This document shows, piece after piece, positions 36,794 to 47,241 of a stretch of 64,000 bases of DNA. The position numbers were made by a program, and so were the translations under genes. The DNA is from Neurospora intermedia (Eukaryota > Ascomycota > Sordariomycetes > Sordariales > Sordariaceae). The stretch lies in NCBI GenBank assembly GCA_037102815.1, contig BTPP01000008.1, forward strand, positions 2,294,001 to 2,358,000. The letters run 5' to 3'. The notes beneath the pieces are model-generated. The model saw only the letters and a program-made list of their open reading frames with translations. It did no database searches and was not told the DNA's origin. Each line of letters starts with the position of its first letter. Within the stretch, counting starts at the first letter, position 1.

Positions 36794-37559
36794 TCAAAGC
36801 AAAGCCGCCACCGCCCAAAGGAACCCTCCCAACCCACCCACAGCCCCCGCAGCCCGTCCCGCCGCACCACCCGCACTCCTCGTGCTCTCCACCAACGCCG
36901 TGCTAGTATCACCCTTGTTGTCATCATCATCACTTCCAGAAGTCTCGGTAGGCTCAGCAGCCGCACTAGTGCTTGTGATTGTCGTGGTAAACGATCCGCT
37001 CACCATGGTGCTGACCACCACGACGTTCGTGCGAGTGACGCCCGTGGTACCAGAATCAGTTAGAGCGGTACCGGTGGGGTTGGCGACTACGACGCCTGCG
37101 GCGCCAGTGGTGGCTGTGAAGTAGTGTTGGCTGATGCAACCTTCTACGCAGGATTGGTAGGCGGCGTTGTCGGCGTCGGTGCCGGAGCCTTTGGGGCAGG
37201 CGGTTACGCAGTCGTTGGTTGCGTTGACCTGGAGGGATCAAGAGTTAGTGTGTGTTGGGTGTGGGGGTGTGTGTGTTGGCAAAAGATTGGTGGTTGGTAT
37301 GGGGCTGGGGGCTGAATTGGAAGTGGTGAAGAGAGAGAGAGAGAGAGTAGTAGGTAGGTTAACGTACATCCGAATCAGAAGGGTTAGGAACAGCAATGCA
37401 CTTGCTCGTGCAAGAAACGTCGCCGGCGTCGCAGGCTTCTATGCACTTGGTGATGGCGGCCTGCTCCGAGTTCACAGGGTACAAAGCCGACGTGGTGGCG
37501 TTTTGGGCGCTGGCCGTGAGGGCGAAGAGGCCGGTGAGGATGAGAGGTGTGAAGCGCAT
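36794..37559 (-). CDS. GPI-anchored Cys-rich surface protein (2 exons)
   Basis: Exons are 37368-37559 and 36794-37228, giving 208 aa. A signal peptide (MRFTPLILTGLFALTASAQ) is followed by about eight cysteines in two C-x3-C pairs on either side of the intron (KCIEACDAGDVSCTSKC; DCVTACPKGSG; SCVEGCISQH). A Ser/Thr-rich stalk (SGSFTTTITSTSAAAEPTET) and an Asp run follow. The C-terminus GGLGGFLWAVAALL is a hydrophobic GPI-attachment signal after small residues. The layout is that of fungal wall or plasma-membrane GPI proteins. The spacing is unlike an eight-Cys CFEM domain, and no specific function can be assigned. Confidence 0.85.
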
Positions 37560-39035
37560 TTTGGATGGCTTTTCGGATGTTTTGTTTCGGTTGGTTCGTA
37601 TTAGATATTATATCAAGTGAACGGTATTCCGATATCTTATTTCGTCGTCGTGTTATGCAGACAGCAAATCTCAACAAGCGAGTGTGAGAGCGAGTGTGTG
37701 TGTCGTCGGTTTTCAGTACGCGTATCTTAAAGGAAACAAAAAGTTTTGAAGAGAGGAAGAGAGAGGGAGAAGGGAAGGAGGGAGGTGGTGGAGGTTATAT
37801 GTTATGTCGTATAAATAGTATACTGTAAGGGAAGGGAAGAGACAAGCTCATACGACATAACATGGCTGTGTGGACAAGACTAACCAACGGACAGACACAC
37901 ACACACACATCGATGCAAAGCCACGGCCCACGGGCACCACTTCCCTAGACTAGCTCCTCGGGCCATCCATAGGTAGTCTCCATCTTCCATGTTACGGACC
38001 TTCTTCTCCATTCACGCCGTAGCAACCAGAACCTACCGTAACTTACCGTCAAGCACCACTTAGACAACCTCATCCATTTGATATCCCTGCCTGAGCGCAC
38101 TCGATTCGGTTATAGCCTTTCGTAGCATAACAGCTAAAGGCCGGAATACTGGGATAGAACATGAGGTGACCAGGGAAGAAAAAAAAAACAAGGTCACGAT
38201 ACCTTAGGTACCTACCTGCCTGACTTGTCGTTGTCGGAAAAAGTGTTTGGCTGAGTGGTGTCGGTGATTTCCACTGACTTCTCTTCTCCAGTCTGTCTTG
38301 GACTTGCTGGACTTGGATGGACATGGATGGCGCTGTTGTGTCTCCAGTCTCCACACTGGTAGTCATTCCCCCACAAATGTCCACAGACACGAAGGCAGGG
38401 CCGGGACAGGGACAGGGGGGATGCCCTGGTCTGAGCGGCGGCAGCGAGGAAGCGAGCTCTTTGAGTGGTGGACGGCATCAGATGGGTCAGATGGGAGAGA
38501 GACAAACACCACCTACTGATCTCCACGAGAGCGATGGATGCGCCTCGAAAGTGGATATGTTGTGCTGTGTTGTTGTTAAGAGACGTTCGAAACCTCGGCT
38601 GTGCTGGACACTGACAGGATGTCGTGTCACTCAGTCCTTACACACAGCCTGGTTTAAGCGTGCGTGTGTTTGTGTGACCTCGCGAAATATGGACAGATAA
38701 AATAGACAAGACAGACAGACAGACACGGCATAGCGAAAAGAGATTAATTGATAGTCTGATGTTTTTGCCGGTTCGGTGGTTGTTATCCCTTCCGTTCCCA
38801 CGATGATCCATCCCTTTGTTGTTCATTATGGGCACAGACGTTTTGTTTGCGTTTGCATATATGTTACCTACCTTAAGTACTCAGTTATACCGTCTGAACT
38901 CTAATTACAGGCCACAGGGATATAGAACTATATGTACAATCTTGGTCAGAACTTTATGCGCACTTCCCGCTGATTTCCCTTGACTTGGCGGGTGTTGTAA
39001 CCAAAATCAAATTACTACTTGCTGCCACCTGCCAC

Positions 39036-39070
39036 ATCCATCCATCCATCCATCCATCCATCCATCCATC
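39036..39070 (+). repeat. (ATCC)n microsatellite
   Basis: About eight uninterrupted tetranucleotide units. Confidence 0.9.
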
Positions 39071-40674
39071 ATTCCTTTGTCCATTGTACACTAATGTTTG
39101 TCAGATCGATGGTGATGGGTGGTATCCATAGAGCCATCCATCCTCCCGTCCCGTCCGTCGCAGGAGACGCCCGGGCCTGGGCAGTGCCAGTGCTAGTGTC
39201 GAGACAAGGAGGACGGGAAAAGGGAAGTGACGACTGACGAGAAGACAACAAAAAAAAGTGGGCGTGGTGCTATTATTCCCGATTCGGTAATCCCATTCAG
39301 GGCAGTGACCAATTAAAACCGAGACAGAGTTTCGGAGTTTTTAGTGTAGTAGTTGCAATTCGTGTTCCTGCTTGGGTGTTTGACGCTGGGCCACGCGCCG
39401 CTCTCTCTCTCCAGTCTCTCAGCTTCCTTTCTTTTCCATTGCGTTCCTCTTTCTTTTCCCTTTTAAAAGTTGGGATATGAACTCACGACACTGACCTGTT
39501 TTGAGGTCCTATAAACCAAGATCAATGGCAACGATTGCAACTTCAATTTGACAAAAAAAAAAAAACTTGAAGAAAACTTCAGTTGACAGACTGGACCGCG
39601 CGGGGCGGGCCGAGGAGTACCATAGTGTCCGCCCAAACAAGGGAACGGACGATGCACTGCACTGCGCTGCACTGCACTGCACAGCGAGCGTCCTGCACAC
39701 ACACTGAAAAAGAAAAGAGAAAAAAAGCCGTCCACACCAGCCACCCCCGGACCGCTCAGCGCAAGCCATACCTGGCCATGATCAATGTGACTGACTGACT
39801 GACACAGAAGGCTGGGGGACTGGTAAGGTGATCAGCATCGGCCTCGCTTGGCTTTGCTAGGTAGCCTGGTAGGTTAAGTTGTTTGCTCGCTTGGATTTGA
39901 ATGTGAGGCGGTCGCCGGAGAGATAGAACTGAAACACTCACTTCCTTACTACTGGGCTAGTACCAACCTCCAGCTTCTGTCTACGGCCTCCAGCATCCAA
40001 TTCACCATAAAATTAAGGTCGAATCCATACGTAGATCAAGAAAGAGAAATCGATCAAGCAAGGTAAAAAACTCGAGGTTACCTCGGTTGTTAAGGTGACC
40101 CGACACCGCGGCACGCCTTGACCCTCGTTATGTATGCAACGCTCACAGACACCGCATCGAAATCGCGAACAACTTCTTGTTGCTCCTACGTACAAGTAGG
40201 TCCGGTCCAGGCTCTGTGGCAAGTCGCGCAAGGCAAATTGGACGTTTCCTTGGGATGTGCTCAAAGCTTATTTACTTCCATATTCTCTGTGGCAGGCACA
40301 CACATCTCAGCTTGTACACTACTACACTACACGAACTAAGTACGCCAACCTAGATAGAGGATGGCAATTGACATGAAACTGAACTCAGCTACACAGCCTC
40401 TACCGAGATCCCCGACCGACGGAGCCCCAAGGGAACTTAACATCCCGTCGCTCAACCTGAATGAGTCTTGTGGTGCGGCTTGTGCTTGTGAAGCTTCGTT
40501 GTGCCTCGTCGGTGTGTATGTACTACATAGTATGGTACATCGTACATAGTCCGGAAATAACCAGAGCTGTCTGTCTATACAGCCGCACTTCTTATACGAG
40601 GGACTTCCCAGCCAACGATATGCAACAACCGCCGTTCATCTGATGAGTAGAGGTAATGACCAGTCAGTTCACAC

Positions 40675-40678
<4 letters not shown>

Positions 40679-40708
<30 letters not shown>
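40679..40708 (+). repeat. (CT)n microsatellite
   Basis: Fifteen uninterrupted CT units. Confidence 0.9.
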
Positions 40709-40710
<2 letters not shown>

Positions 40711-41217
40711 TGCTGGGACGCATCCACTACGTCCATCCCTCCACTAGCATCTGAGCTAAGAAAGCAGGACGTTGAGGCTTTGATCTTTCTTCAATGTACG
40801 AAGGGTCTTTTTTGCCTCAATGCATGCATGTATCGAAATACGAGGTCACGGCTTGTACGTACTGCGTACACTAGACTAGTGTAGTCTGCAGTTTTGGTGC
40901 AGGTCAGGGAAGAGGCGTTACCAGATCAACGGGACAGTTCATCATGTCCACTTGCGTGATTTTTTGAATGATCGTTATTTTTAGAACTTGGAAAAGCCCA
41001 AGAAATGTCATGTGTACGTTACGAGCAGGTCCATCGAGCGACGTGAGGATCTGTTGAGGAGGCTATCCGCAACAGTGGTACCTCCCATCCTCATTTGCCA
41101 TTCCGTAAAGGTCCTTGAATGAACCCTAACCCTCACTCACACTCACATCACCCGTATATTCGCAGTCCTCACCACCACCATCACCAACCACACCACTTCC
41201 TGTGAGGTACTGACCTA

Positions 41218-42129
41218 TCACCACGGCACCTCCCCCTCCTTATCCCTAAACGTCCCCGTCTTCTCCCCTTGCTCCTGCACAACCCTCACCACCGTCTCCG
41301 CCGCCTCCGAAGGCTCCTGCTTTCCCCTGAAACCATCCAACCCCCCTGCGGTCTTCGACGTATACCCCGGACAAACTACATTGACTTTCCACTTTTTAGC
41401 CTCCTGCCCTCCCTTCGCGTCTCCTAGTACTTTCCCTTCCTTTGTATTCTCCAATCTCCACGCCAAGTGCTTAGCATACATATTCAACGCCGCCTTGCTA
41501 GCACTATATTCCGTGTACTTGCTCGTGACGTTATCCAAGTCGACGAGACTACTGCGACTGTTGGTGACCCCCTCGTCGTCGTCGTCGTCGTTGTTGTTGT
41601 TGAAAGTGTAGGGTATGGATCCAAGCCCGGAGCTGACAAAGATGATCTTTCGCTCGGGTTTTTGGGATGCAGATAGTAAAGGGAGGAGTGCGTCGGTCAG
41701 GAGAGCGGGGCCGATGAGGTTCGTGTCGAGGATGGAATGCCAGTTTTCTCGTACCCTCTCGGGCGCACGTGGGTCCGTGACGTTGGTGTGCAGGAAAGAA
41801 GAGGAGATGGCGGCGCTGTGGACGAGGGTGTCGAGGTGACCGTGTTTGGCGGCGATGTGGGCGGCGGCGGCGGCGGCGGAGATGGTGGAGGTGTCGGAGG
41901 TTAGGTCGAGATTCAAAAATTCAAAGGTAGTGGAGGCGTGCAGGTTGGGCAGGGAGCGCAGAATCGTGATGGCGGACTCGACTGAGGAGGGGCGGCGGCC
42001 GCAGAGAATAATGTGGTAATTTTGGTCGGGGGAGGTGCTGAGATGTTTGGCGGTTTCGAAGCCGATGCCGCGCGTGGCGCCGGTGATGAGGACAATGGTT
42101 TTGGAATCGGCGGCGGCGGCGGTGGTCAT
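41218..42129 (-). CDS. Short-chain dehydrogenase/reductase (1 exon)
   Basis: Intronless, 303 aa from the ATG at 42129 (MTTAAAADSKTIVLITGA); the frame opens slightly earlier with TTG only. The NAD(P)-binding motif TGATRGIG, an Arg-containing segment after the second strand (ILCGRRPS), the LVHSAAI strand (a variant of NNAG), the Ser region (IIFVSSGLGSI) and the catalytic YSASKAALN are in order and at usual spacing. The C-terminal VNVVCPGYTSKTAGG is typical of classical SDRs. Overall it resembles carbonyl-reductase-like fungal SDRs. An Asn4-Asp5 loop (41577-41601) sits between the catalytic Ser and Tyr and comes from GTT/GTC trinucleotide repeats. Substrate unknown. Confidence 0.9.
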   Translation of the reverse strand: MTTAAAADSKTIVLITGATRGIGFETAKHLSTSPDQNYHIILCGRRPSSVESAITILRSLPNLHASTTFEFLNLDLTSDTSTISAAAAAAHIAAKHGHLDTLVHSAAISSSFLHTNVTDPRAPERVRENWHSILDTNLIGPALLTDALLPLLSASQKPERKIIFVSSGLGSIPYTFNNNNDDDDDEGVTNSRSSLVDLDNVTSKYTEYSASKAALNMYAKHLAWRLENTKEGKVLGDAKGGQEAKKWKVNVVCPGYTSKTAGGLDGFRGKQEPSEAAETVVRVVQEQGEKTGTFRDKEGEVPW

Positions 42130-42555
42130 GATGCGTGGCTTTGAGGGGTGTACCCGCTGCAAAATGTTCTGTTGTAGATGGGGAGGTGAGCAGGTCGTTG
42201 TTAGCGATGTGTCCTCGGGTGCTGCTGTTTCGTCGTCGTCTTGGGGCTGTTCGTCTGATCATCGTGAGGTTTCATACCGCCCGCACGTCATTGCGACGTA
42301 GCCGTGGGCGTGAACCTTTTCACAGCTGGCAAATCCGGTCCCGGTATTCGTCCCGCAGCCACCGATGTGATGGCTATATAGCAACCGCCCGAGTTTAACG
42401 GGGTCGAGTACCTGGCATTTCGCCATACCTCCTGTCGTCGATCGGTCGATTTGGTCGTGTCGAGTGCTCAAGTTCCGTGATCGTCCAATGTCGACGAGCG
42501 TAAGCCCGTCAGCCCTCATTGCTTGTAGACAGGTTATCCAACCATGGCGGCAGCC
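42130..42555. other. SDR promoter region
   Basis: Non-coding spacer between the SDR start and the Sld5 stop, both minus strand. Nothing specific seen. Confidence 0.5.
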
Positions 42556-43290
42556 TCAAACCAATTCAGCATCCCCCTTTTCCACCAATCCCTTCGCATC
42601 TGACCACCTCAAAATGACAATATCCCCCTCTTTGCCCGTGAGCACACCATCGACGTCGACTCCATGACACTCAATCTCCGCGTCCTTCAACAAGCGAATG
42701 AACACAGCCGAGTCGAGGTCAGGACTGTCAATCATGCTGATATTGCCCGCCGTGTCGTTCAAGTTTTGCATTGCGGGCGGGAACGTGCCCAGGAAGGAGT
42801 TGAGGTAGTGGTTGTGCAACAAAAGCTGGTGTCTTCGCGCGTACGCCTCTTCGATTTGCGACATGCGTGTTCGGAGGTTATCGTTGGAGATGTAGTGGAG
42901 GAGGTGTTTGTCGATCTGTCCATTATTTTAAACGAAGTCAACACTTTCCCTAGTATATCTGCAAATGTAGAGTGAGGGTCATACCTTTGCAATCCTCGTC
43001 CTCAAAAACGACCTGACCAAGTACTTGAACCTCTCCAACTCGGTCTGGATGACAATCAGGGCGAAATTGGTCTTGGGGTCCATGTCGCCCGTCATCTCCT
43101 CCACTTTTTCTATTTGCCGCTTGATCTTGTCGTTGATGCGCTCGAACAGCCCGTTAGAGGGCCAGGGAAGCAGTTCGGGTGTCGAGCGCTCGGCGACCCA
43201 GGCGCGCGTCAGGTCTTGCAGGTCGCGCGTTTCCTGCGGGATCTGGTACGAGACGGGATCGACTTCGCGGAGGATGTCGTCAATGTCCAT
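42556..43290 (-). CDS. sld5: GINS complex subunit Sld5 (2 exons)
   Basis: Exons are 42985-43290 and 42556-42915, phase 0, giving 221 aa. The start [12 protein letters not shown] is an ATG; the frame upstream opens without supported starts. The helical A domain has [20 protein letters not shown] and the family segment [20 protein letters not shown] followed by [14 protein letters not shown] across the intron. The small B domain ends the protein ([27 protein letters not shown]). Sld5, with Psf1-3, forms GINS, which joins Cdc45 and Mcm2-7 as the replicative CMG helicase. The length fits the family. Confidence 0.95.
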
Positions 43291-43807
43291 TGTGGCTTGT
43301 GGATTGGAGGCGAATTGCGGTGAATTGGGTTGTGAGGCGGGCGCAATGGGTGGTTGAAGAGGGAGAAGAGAGGGAGAACAAAGAGTTGTCGCATTTTTCG
43401 TGACGGGGATTTCCATCTCAGGTGTGGAAATTCCCTTCAGGCCTCGAACGCGGGGCAGATCCCACCCCGGATTTTTAGGGGCTCGGCGGGCTGTTACGGC
43501 GATCATCCAGTGGAGGGCGGTCCATCCCGCTTTTAGTGACGTCCATGTCCGCTGCGTCCCCTAACCTTACAACAAAACAGGGGTCTTATTGGGGTGTCCC
43601 TGAGTTCATGTAAACAGCAACACGGCGGGCATGAGAACGACATCGTACCTATCGTGGCTTGAGGCTTAGGTTTGAACTTGATAATTATTTCATCCTGTGA
43701 TATCATTGAGTTATCAAACTATAGCAGTCTTTCAAGTTGCAAGTGATGCCTTTCCTTTCCCCCATCAACTCCTGTCAAATTACGCCAACAATCGCTACCA
43801 TGCCAAG
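43291..43807. other. Sld5 promoter region
   Basis: Non-coding spacer between minus-strand genes. Nothing specific seen. Confidence 0.5.
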
Positions 43808-45151
43808 TCATTCTGTTGGTGAAGACTGAGGATGTTCAGAACCCCAGTCGGAATCTGAGGCTTTTGGGGAGTACATAAACTTGTACATGTGAGCCTCTTT
43901 GGGAGGTGGATCCCCTGGCGACATCTCATCAGCGCTACTTGATGTTGGTGTAAGCAGCGTTGTGCCGTCGGATGACGAGTCCTCGTCGCTTGTGTCGACC
44001 CCCAACGCCGAGTCGAATGTTGAGGTCTCGGCATCATTGATGTTGCTTTGAAGGATTCCCTCAGTCCTGGGTACTGTCTTCTGGTCCAAGGGTCCTGTAT
44101 TATCAATCATTTGCCTGCTTTTCCTCCTAGCGGCAATGGACTGTCCTTCAAGTTTGCTGAGGTCGGGAAGAGGCTTGGAATGGGACATTGAGATCATGTC
44201 CAAACCTATTACAACCTCTGTACCGTTAGACTGCTTTTCCTTGGTTTCTTCTGCCGTCGGAATCTCGGTCGTGTTGTCGTTGACTTCGTCTCCTTCTGGA
44301 TCTGCCTCTTTTCCCTCACCACAGCGCTTCCCCTCGTCCTCGGCTGAATCGTCCTTGACAATGTCCAATTCATCATCTGTCCGACTCTCTTTCGATATCA
44401 CGTCGTCCTCTTCCTCTGTATCCTCCTCATGTAGACATACTCCGTCCCTGACCGCGGCTTTTTCGTCCAATTTGGCCATAAAATCCACTAGGTACCCTTG
44501 CGGTTCTGCTTTTTCATCCGTTGTTTTTATATCGTCCATATTCCTGGGTTTCTTGATCCTCACCCGTCTTGTCGTCCCAGTCGGTAGTCCTGTGCCTTTT
44601 CCACTCGCCATCCGCTCACAGTCTCCTAGCCGCCGCCTCAAGAACCATTCAACCGAGTGACGGCCATGGCCACTCTTTTTGAATCTCTTTAATGCCTCCT
44701 TCAGCATTGCATCCCATTTGTCGATATCTTCTGAGTCTCCTTCGCTCCCTTCTTTGTTCTCGGTTGGTATTGTTGCGAGAGGCTGTGGGGCGGCGGACGA
44801 CGAGCATGACAAAAGGCCTGTTCTCAAAAGCCAAAAGTCTTCCCTGGAGCGATATATCGTGCAGGCGCGGTTGTGCGGGTAGTAAAGGGTGATTTCGTAA
44901 AGCGGAGACTCGTCTTTATAATTTTTGGATTCTGACTTGGGCTTGTCCTCGCACTGGGGTTGAGAACCCGAGTCTGGCGTGGAGTTGTCCTGAGGTCGAA
45001 CCAGAATGGCTATTGGCAGTGTTCGGGTGCCATTGTAGCAGTTGTGGTTTTTCTGGGTGTGTAGCTGTGGCTTGAGCCTTGTCTTGGAACGAGATTCCGG
45101 TGTCTTGGAGGTTCCCTCCAGGTCGGGCATGAACATTAGTGGGACCAGCAT
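43808..45151 (-). CDS. PX-like, acidic disordered protein (1 exon)
   Basis: Intronless, 447 aa from the ATG at 45151. Residues about 85-185 resemble a degenerate PX domain: YEITLYYPHNRACTIYRSRE, DFWLLRTGL, then a variable loop and SVEWFLRRRLGDCERM, the last a segment typical of fungal PX-like proteins. PX domains bind phosphoinositides on endosomal membranes; the usual basic ligand residues are not all evident, so binding is uncertain. The C-terminal 250 residues are acidic and Ser-rich (EEDTEEEDDVISKE, DTSDEDSSSDGTT) and probably disordered. No other domain is seen. The assignment to the PX fold is inference from pattern. Confidence 0.7.
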   Translation of the reverse strand: MLVPLMFMPDLEGTSKTPESRSKTRLKPQLHTQKNHNCYNGTRTLPIAILVRPQDNSTPDSGSQPQCEDKPKSESKNYKDESPLYEITLYYPHNRACTIYRSREDFWLLRTGLLSCSSSAAPQPLATIPTENKEGSEGDSEDIDKWDAMLKEALKRFKKSGHGRHSVEWFLRRRLGDCERMASGKGTGLPTGTTRRVRIKKPRNMDDIKTTDEKAEPQGYLVDFMAKLDEKAAVRDGVCLHEEDTEEEDDVISKESRTDDELDIVKDDSAEDEGKRCGEGKEADPEGDEVNDNTTEIPTAEETKEKQSNGTEVVIGLDMISMSHSKPLPDLSKLEGQSIAARRKSRQMIDNTGPLDQKTVPRTEGILQSNINDAETSTFDSALGVDTSDEDSSSDGTTLLTPTSSSADEMSPGDPPPKEAHMYKFMYSPKASDSDWGSEHPQSSPTE

Positions 45152-47241
45152 GTTGCTTCTCGCGTAGTCTGTGAGTTGTTGGTGAAAGGAGGTGAAGGAT
45201 ATCTCTGGATAGATATTTGAAGGTGACCGAATCGGGTAGTAAGATTAGAACATGGGGTGGGTTTCCAAGAATAAGCTCGCTTGGTGGAAGCGAAAAGAGG
45301 CAAGAAGAAATAGAGCGAAAATAAACCTCAGTGTAACAGCGATGATATAAGTATATGCGGGTATCGCATGTGTCCCACTATGTGCAAAACCAGCAATCAA
45401 CTAGTTTTGGGACTTGATAACCAGATCCAATCCCGTGATGTGTGCTAGAACAAGGCTTCGTTCCAACCGGGAGTGGTTCCCGGATGGTTTGCTGGCAACA
45501 CAAGCGGTATCAAGAGCAAACCGTAAGGTGGCACAGCATACCCACGGCTCAGGTGGCTTCACAAAGAGCGTGTCTCGCAAGGCTGCTTGATCTGACGAAC
45601 CAGAAGGCGACAACGGGGACGGTTTGGCACGGTAGAGCTGACATATTCACCTGAAACGAACTATTTGGCTAGAGCGACGCTGACTTTGCCCCATGAGGGT
45701 CACTGTGATTCGTGGTAGCCAGAGACCGATGATACCGCCTTTTTCCCGCCATTCAGTAGTAGATTCAGCGAGCATTGGTCCAATCAGCACTTTGGATTTT
45801 CGGTTGGTATGTCTTTAACAGGCCAGTCGGTGGTGGTGGGAGACGATGTCGTCAAGTGGAACGGTGTCGAGTTGCTTTTTGCGGCTCGGGGTTCCATTGA
45901 TAGTCCATGGTTGACGGGGATTCATTTCGGTAAAGGGTCCGTCAGACAAATTGGGGGTTCTGGATGATGAACCACAGGGTGGTGTTGAGATGTTCTGGCC
46001 TTGCGATCTAGGCAGCTTGTGATGTTGAAGTTGAAACAAAACAACCTCAAAGAGAGAAAACACGGATGGAGGGCCGTTGAGTGGCAGGCAGTGGACTCAC
46101 CATCAACAAAATCGGGTATAGCGTTATTCCTACTCCAAAACCCCAACCCCTGCCCCTCTGAAACACAACCTATGGAGCTCTTCCTTGCAGTTTAATGCGA
46201 CTTGAGCACATGGGGCCGTGCAACCCCGCAACTCCAGGCTCTCCGAGTACGTACCGCCCGCTATCAAGGGAATCCGTTGCCCGGCTCTCCGTGTGAGTGA
46301 TAACACCATGATAAGTCTGTGTTTTGTTCCCCGATCACAAAGATCTGTTCAACATGATCACCGACTTGGGTCTATGTAGCTTGTCTGACGGTTATCAATG
46401 TCCCGAGGTGAGAGAGCAACTGACATAATAGTACAGAGGGAGTGTTGCTAGGGCGTCCAATCAAGGAACCTCGTGCGCTACTAATGCAGCACGAGAGCTC
46501 ACAAGCATGTTGCCTGTGCCTGCGTGATCACTAGCAGATGCATTCTGAGAAATGTGATTCTGATTGGAAACTGAAAGATTTCTCAACTTTGTGTGAATGG
46601 TCAACACCAAGGTCGTTTTTCTTTGACTTGACATTCACCACCACCACAAGCAGCTTGCTTTTCCATCGAATCTTGTTTAGTAGAGATTGCTGATTTCAAG
46701 TGGAATTTCCCTCATGTACATCACCTTAGTCATGGAAGAGCAGATAGTATGATGGTAGAGGTAAGTAGTCCGCGCCTTCGGACCCAAGCTCCCAGCAAAG
46801 GGAGCGAAAGTGGAAAGTGGACTGCCATGGTGGACCCCTACCTCTACCTACCTAAGTACACAGTAGATATGCATCTTATCCCTGCCCACCTTGCATTGAG
46901 GTTGCCCTCTCTTCCATCCTTCACTTCACTTTATTCCCTTTGCACCTTCCCCAACAACCCCAGCTTTGTTTTTCTGGTTTCACTTTCTCCCTTTGATTGA
47001 TTCGCGGAGCTCTTCAACTTCTTGTTGACATTTGTGAAAATCCCCATCCTCCCCTCTCTCTCTCCGCGTCGACAAACAGAGCTTTTGACCAAGGTCCTTG
47101 CTTTCTTGGTCAGCTTCTGTTATCCAAACCCCCGCCTCAAGATACTATTACAGCTAGCTATCTTTGCGCATCGCTTTGGATCAAAACATCGTCGCGATTT
47201 TATCCTTTCCTCAGCAAGACTCAACATTGCCAACTGCAGCC
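45152..47241. other. Divergent intergenic region
   Basis: No supported gene in these 2.1 kb. Short frames at 45442-45654 and 45815-46146 overlap others on both strands. The last 400 bp before the NTF2-like gene are pyrimidine-rich, as a leader would be. Confidence 0.45.

Larger units (their letters stand above)
37560..41217. other. 3.6 kb gene-free stretch
   Basis: No supported gene. The left end is the promoter of the GPI protein. Simple repeats include GA-rich tracts near 37750, CA runs near 37900, an ATCC array at 39036-39070 and a CT array at 40679-40708. Open frames are short, overlapping and without domain signal. The right end is the 3' side of the SDR gene. Confidence 0.5.

Noticed and set aside
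37396-37620. Small plus-strand frames over the GPI-protein gene
   Set aside because: Antisense shadows of a well-supported two-exon secreted protein.
24058-45151. Biosynthetic gene cluster around the oxidase, dehydrogenases and SDR
   Set aside because: Genes belong to unrelated housekeeping pathways, are widely spaced, and no polyketide synthase, NRPS, terpene cyclase or cluster regulator is present.
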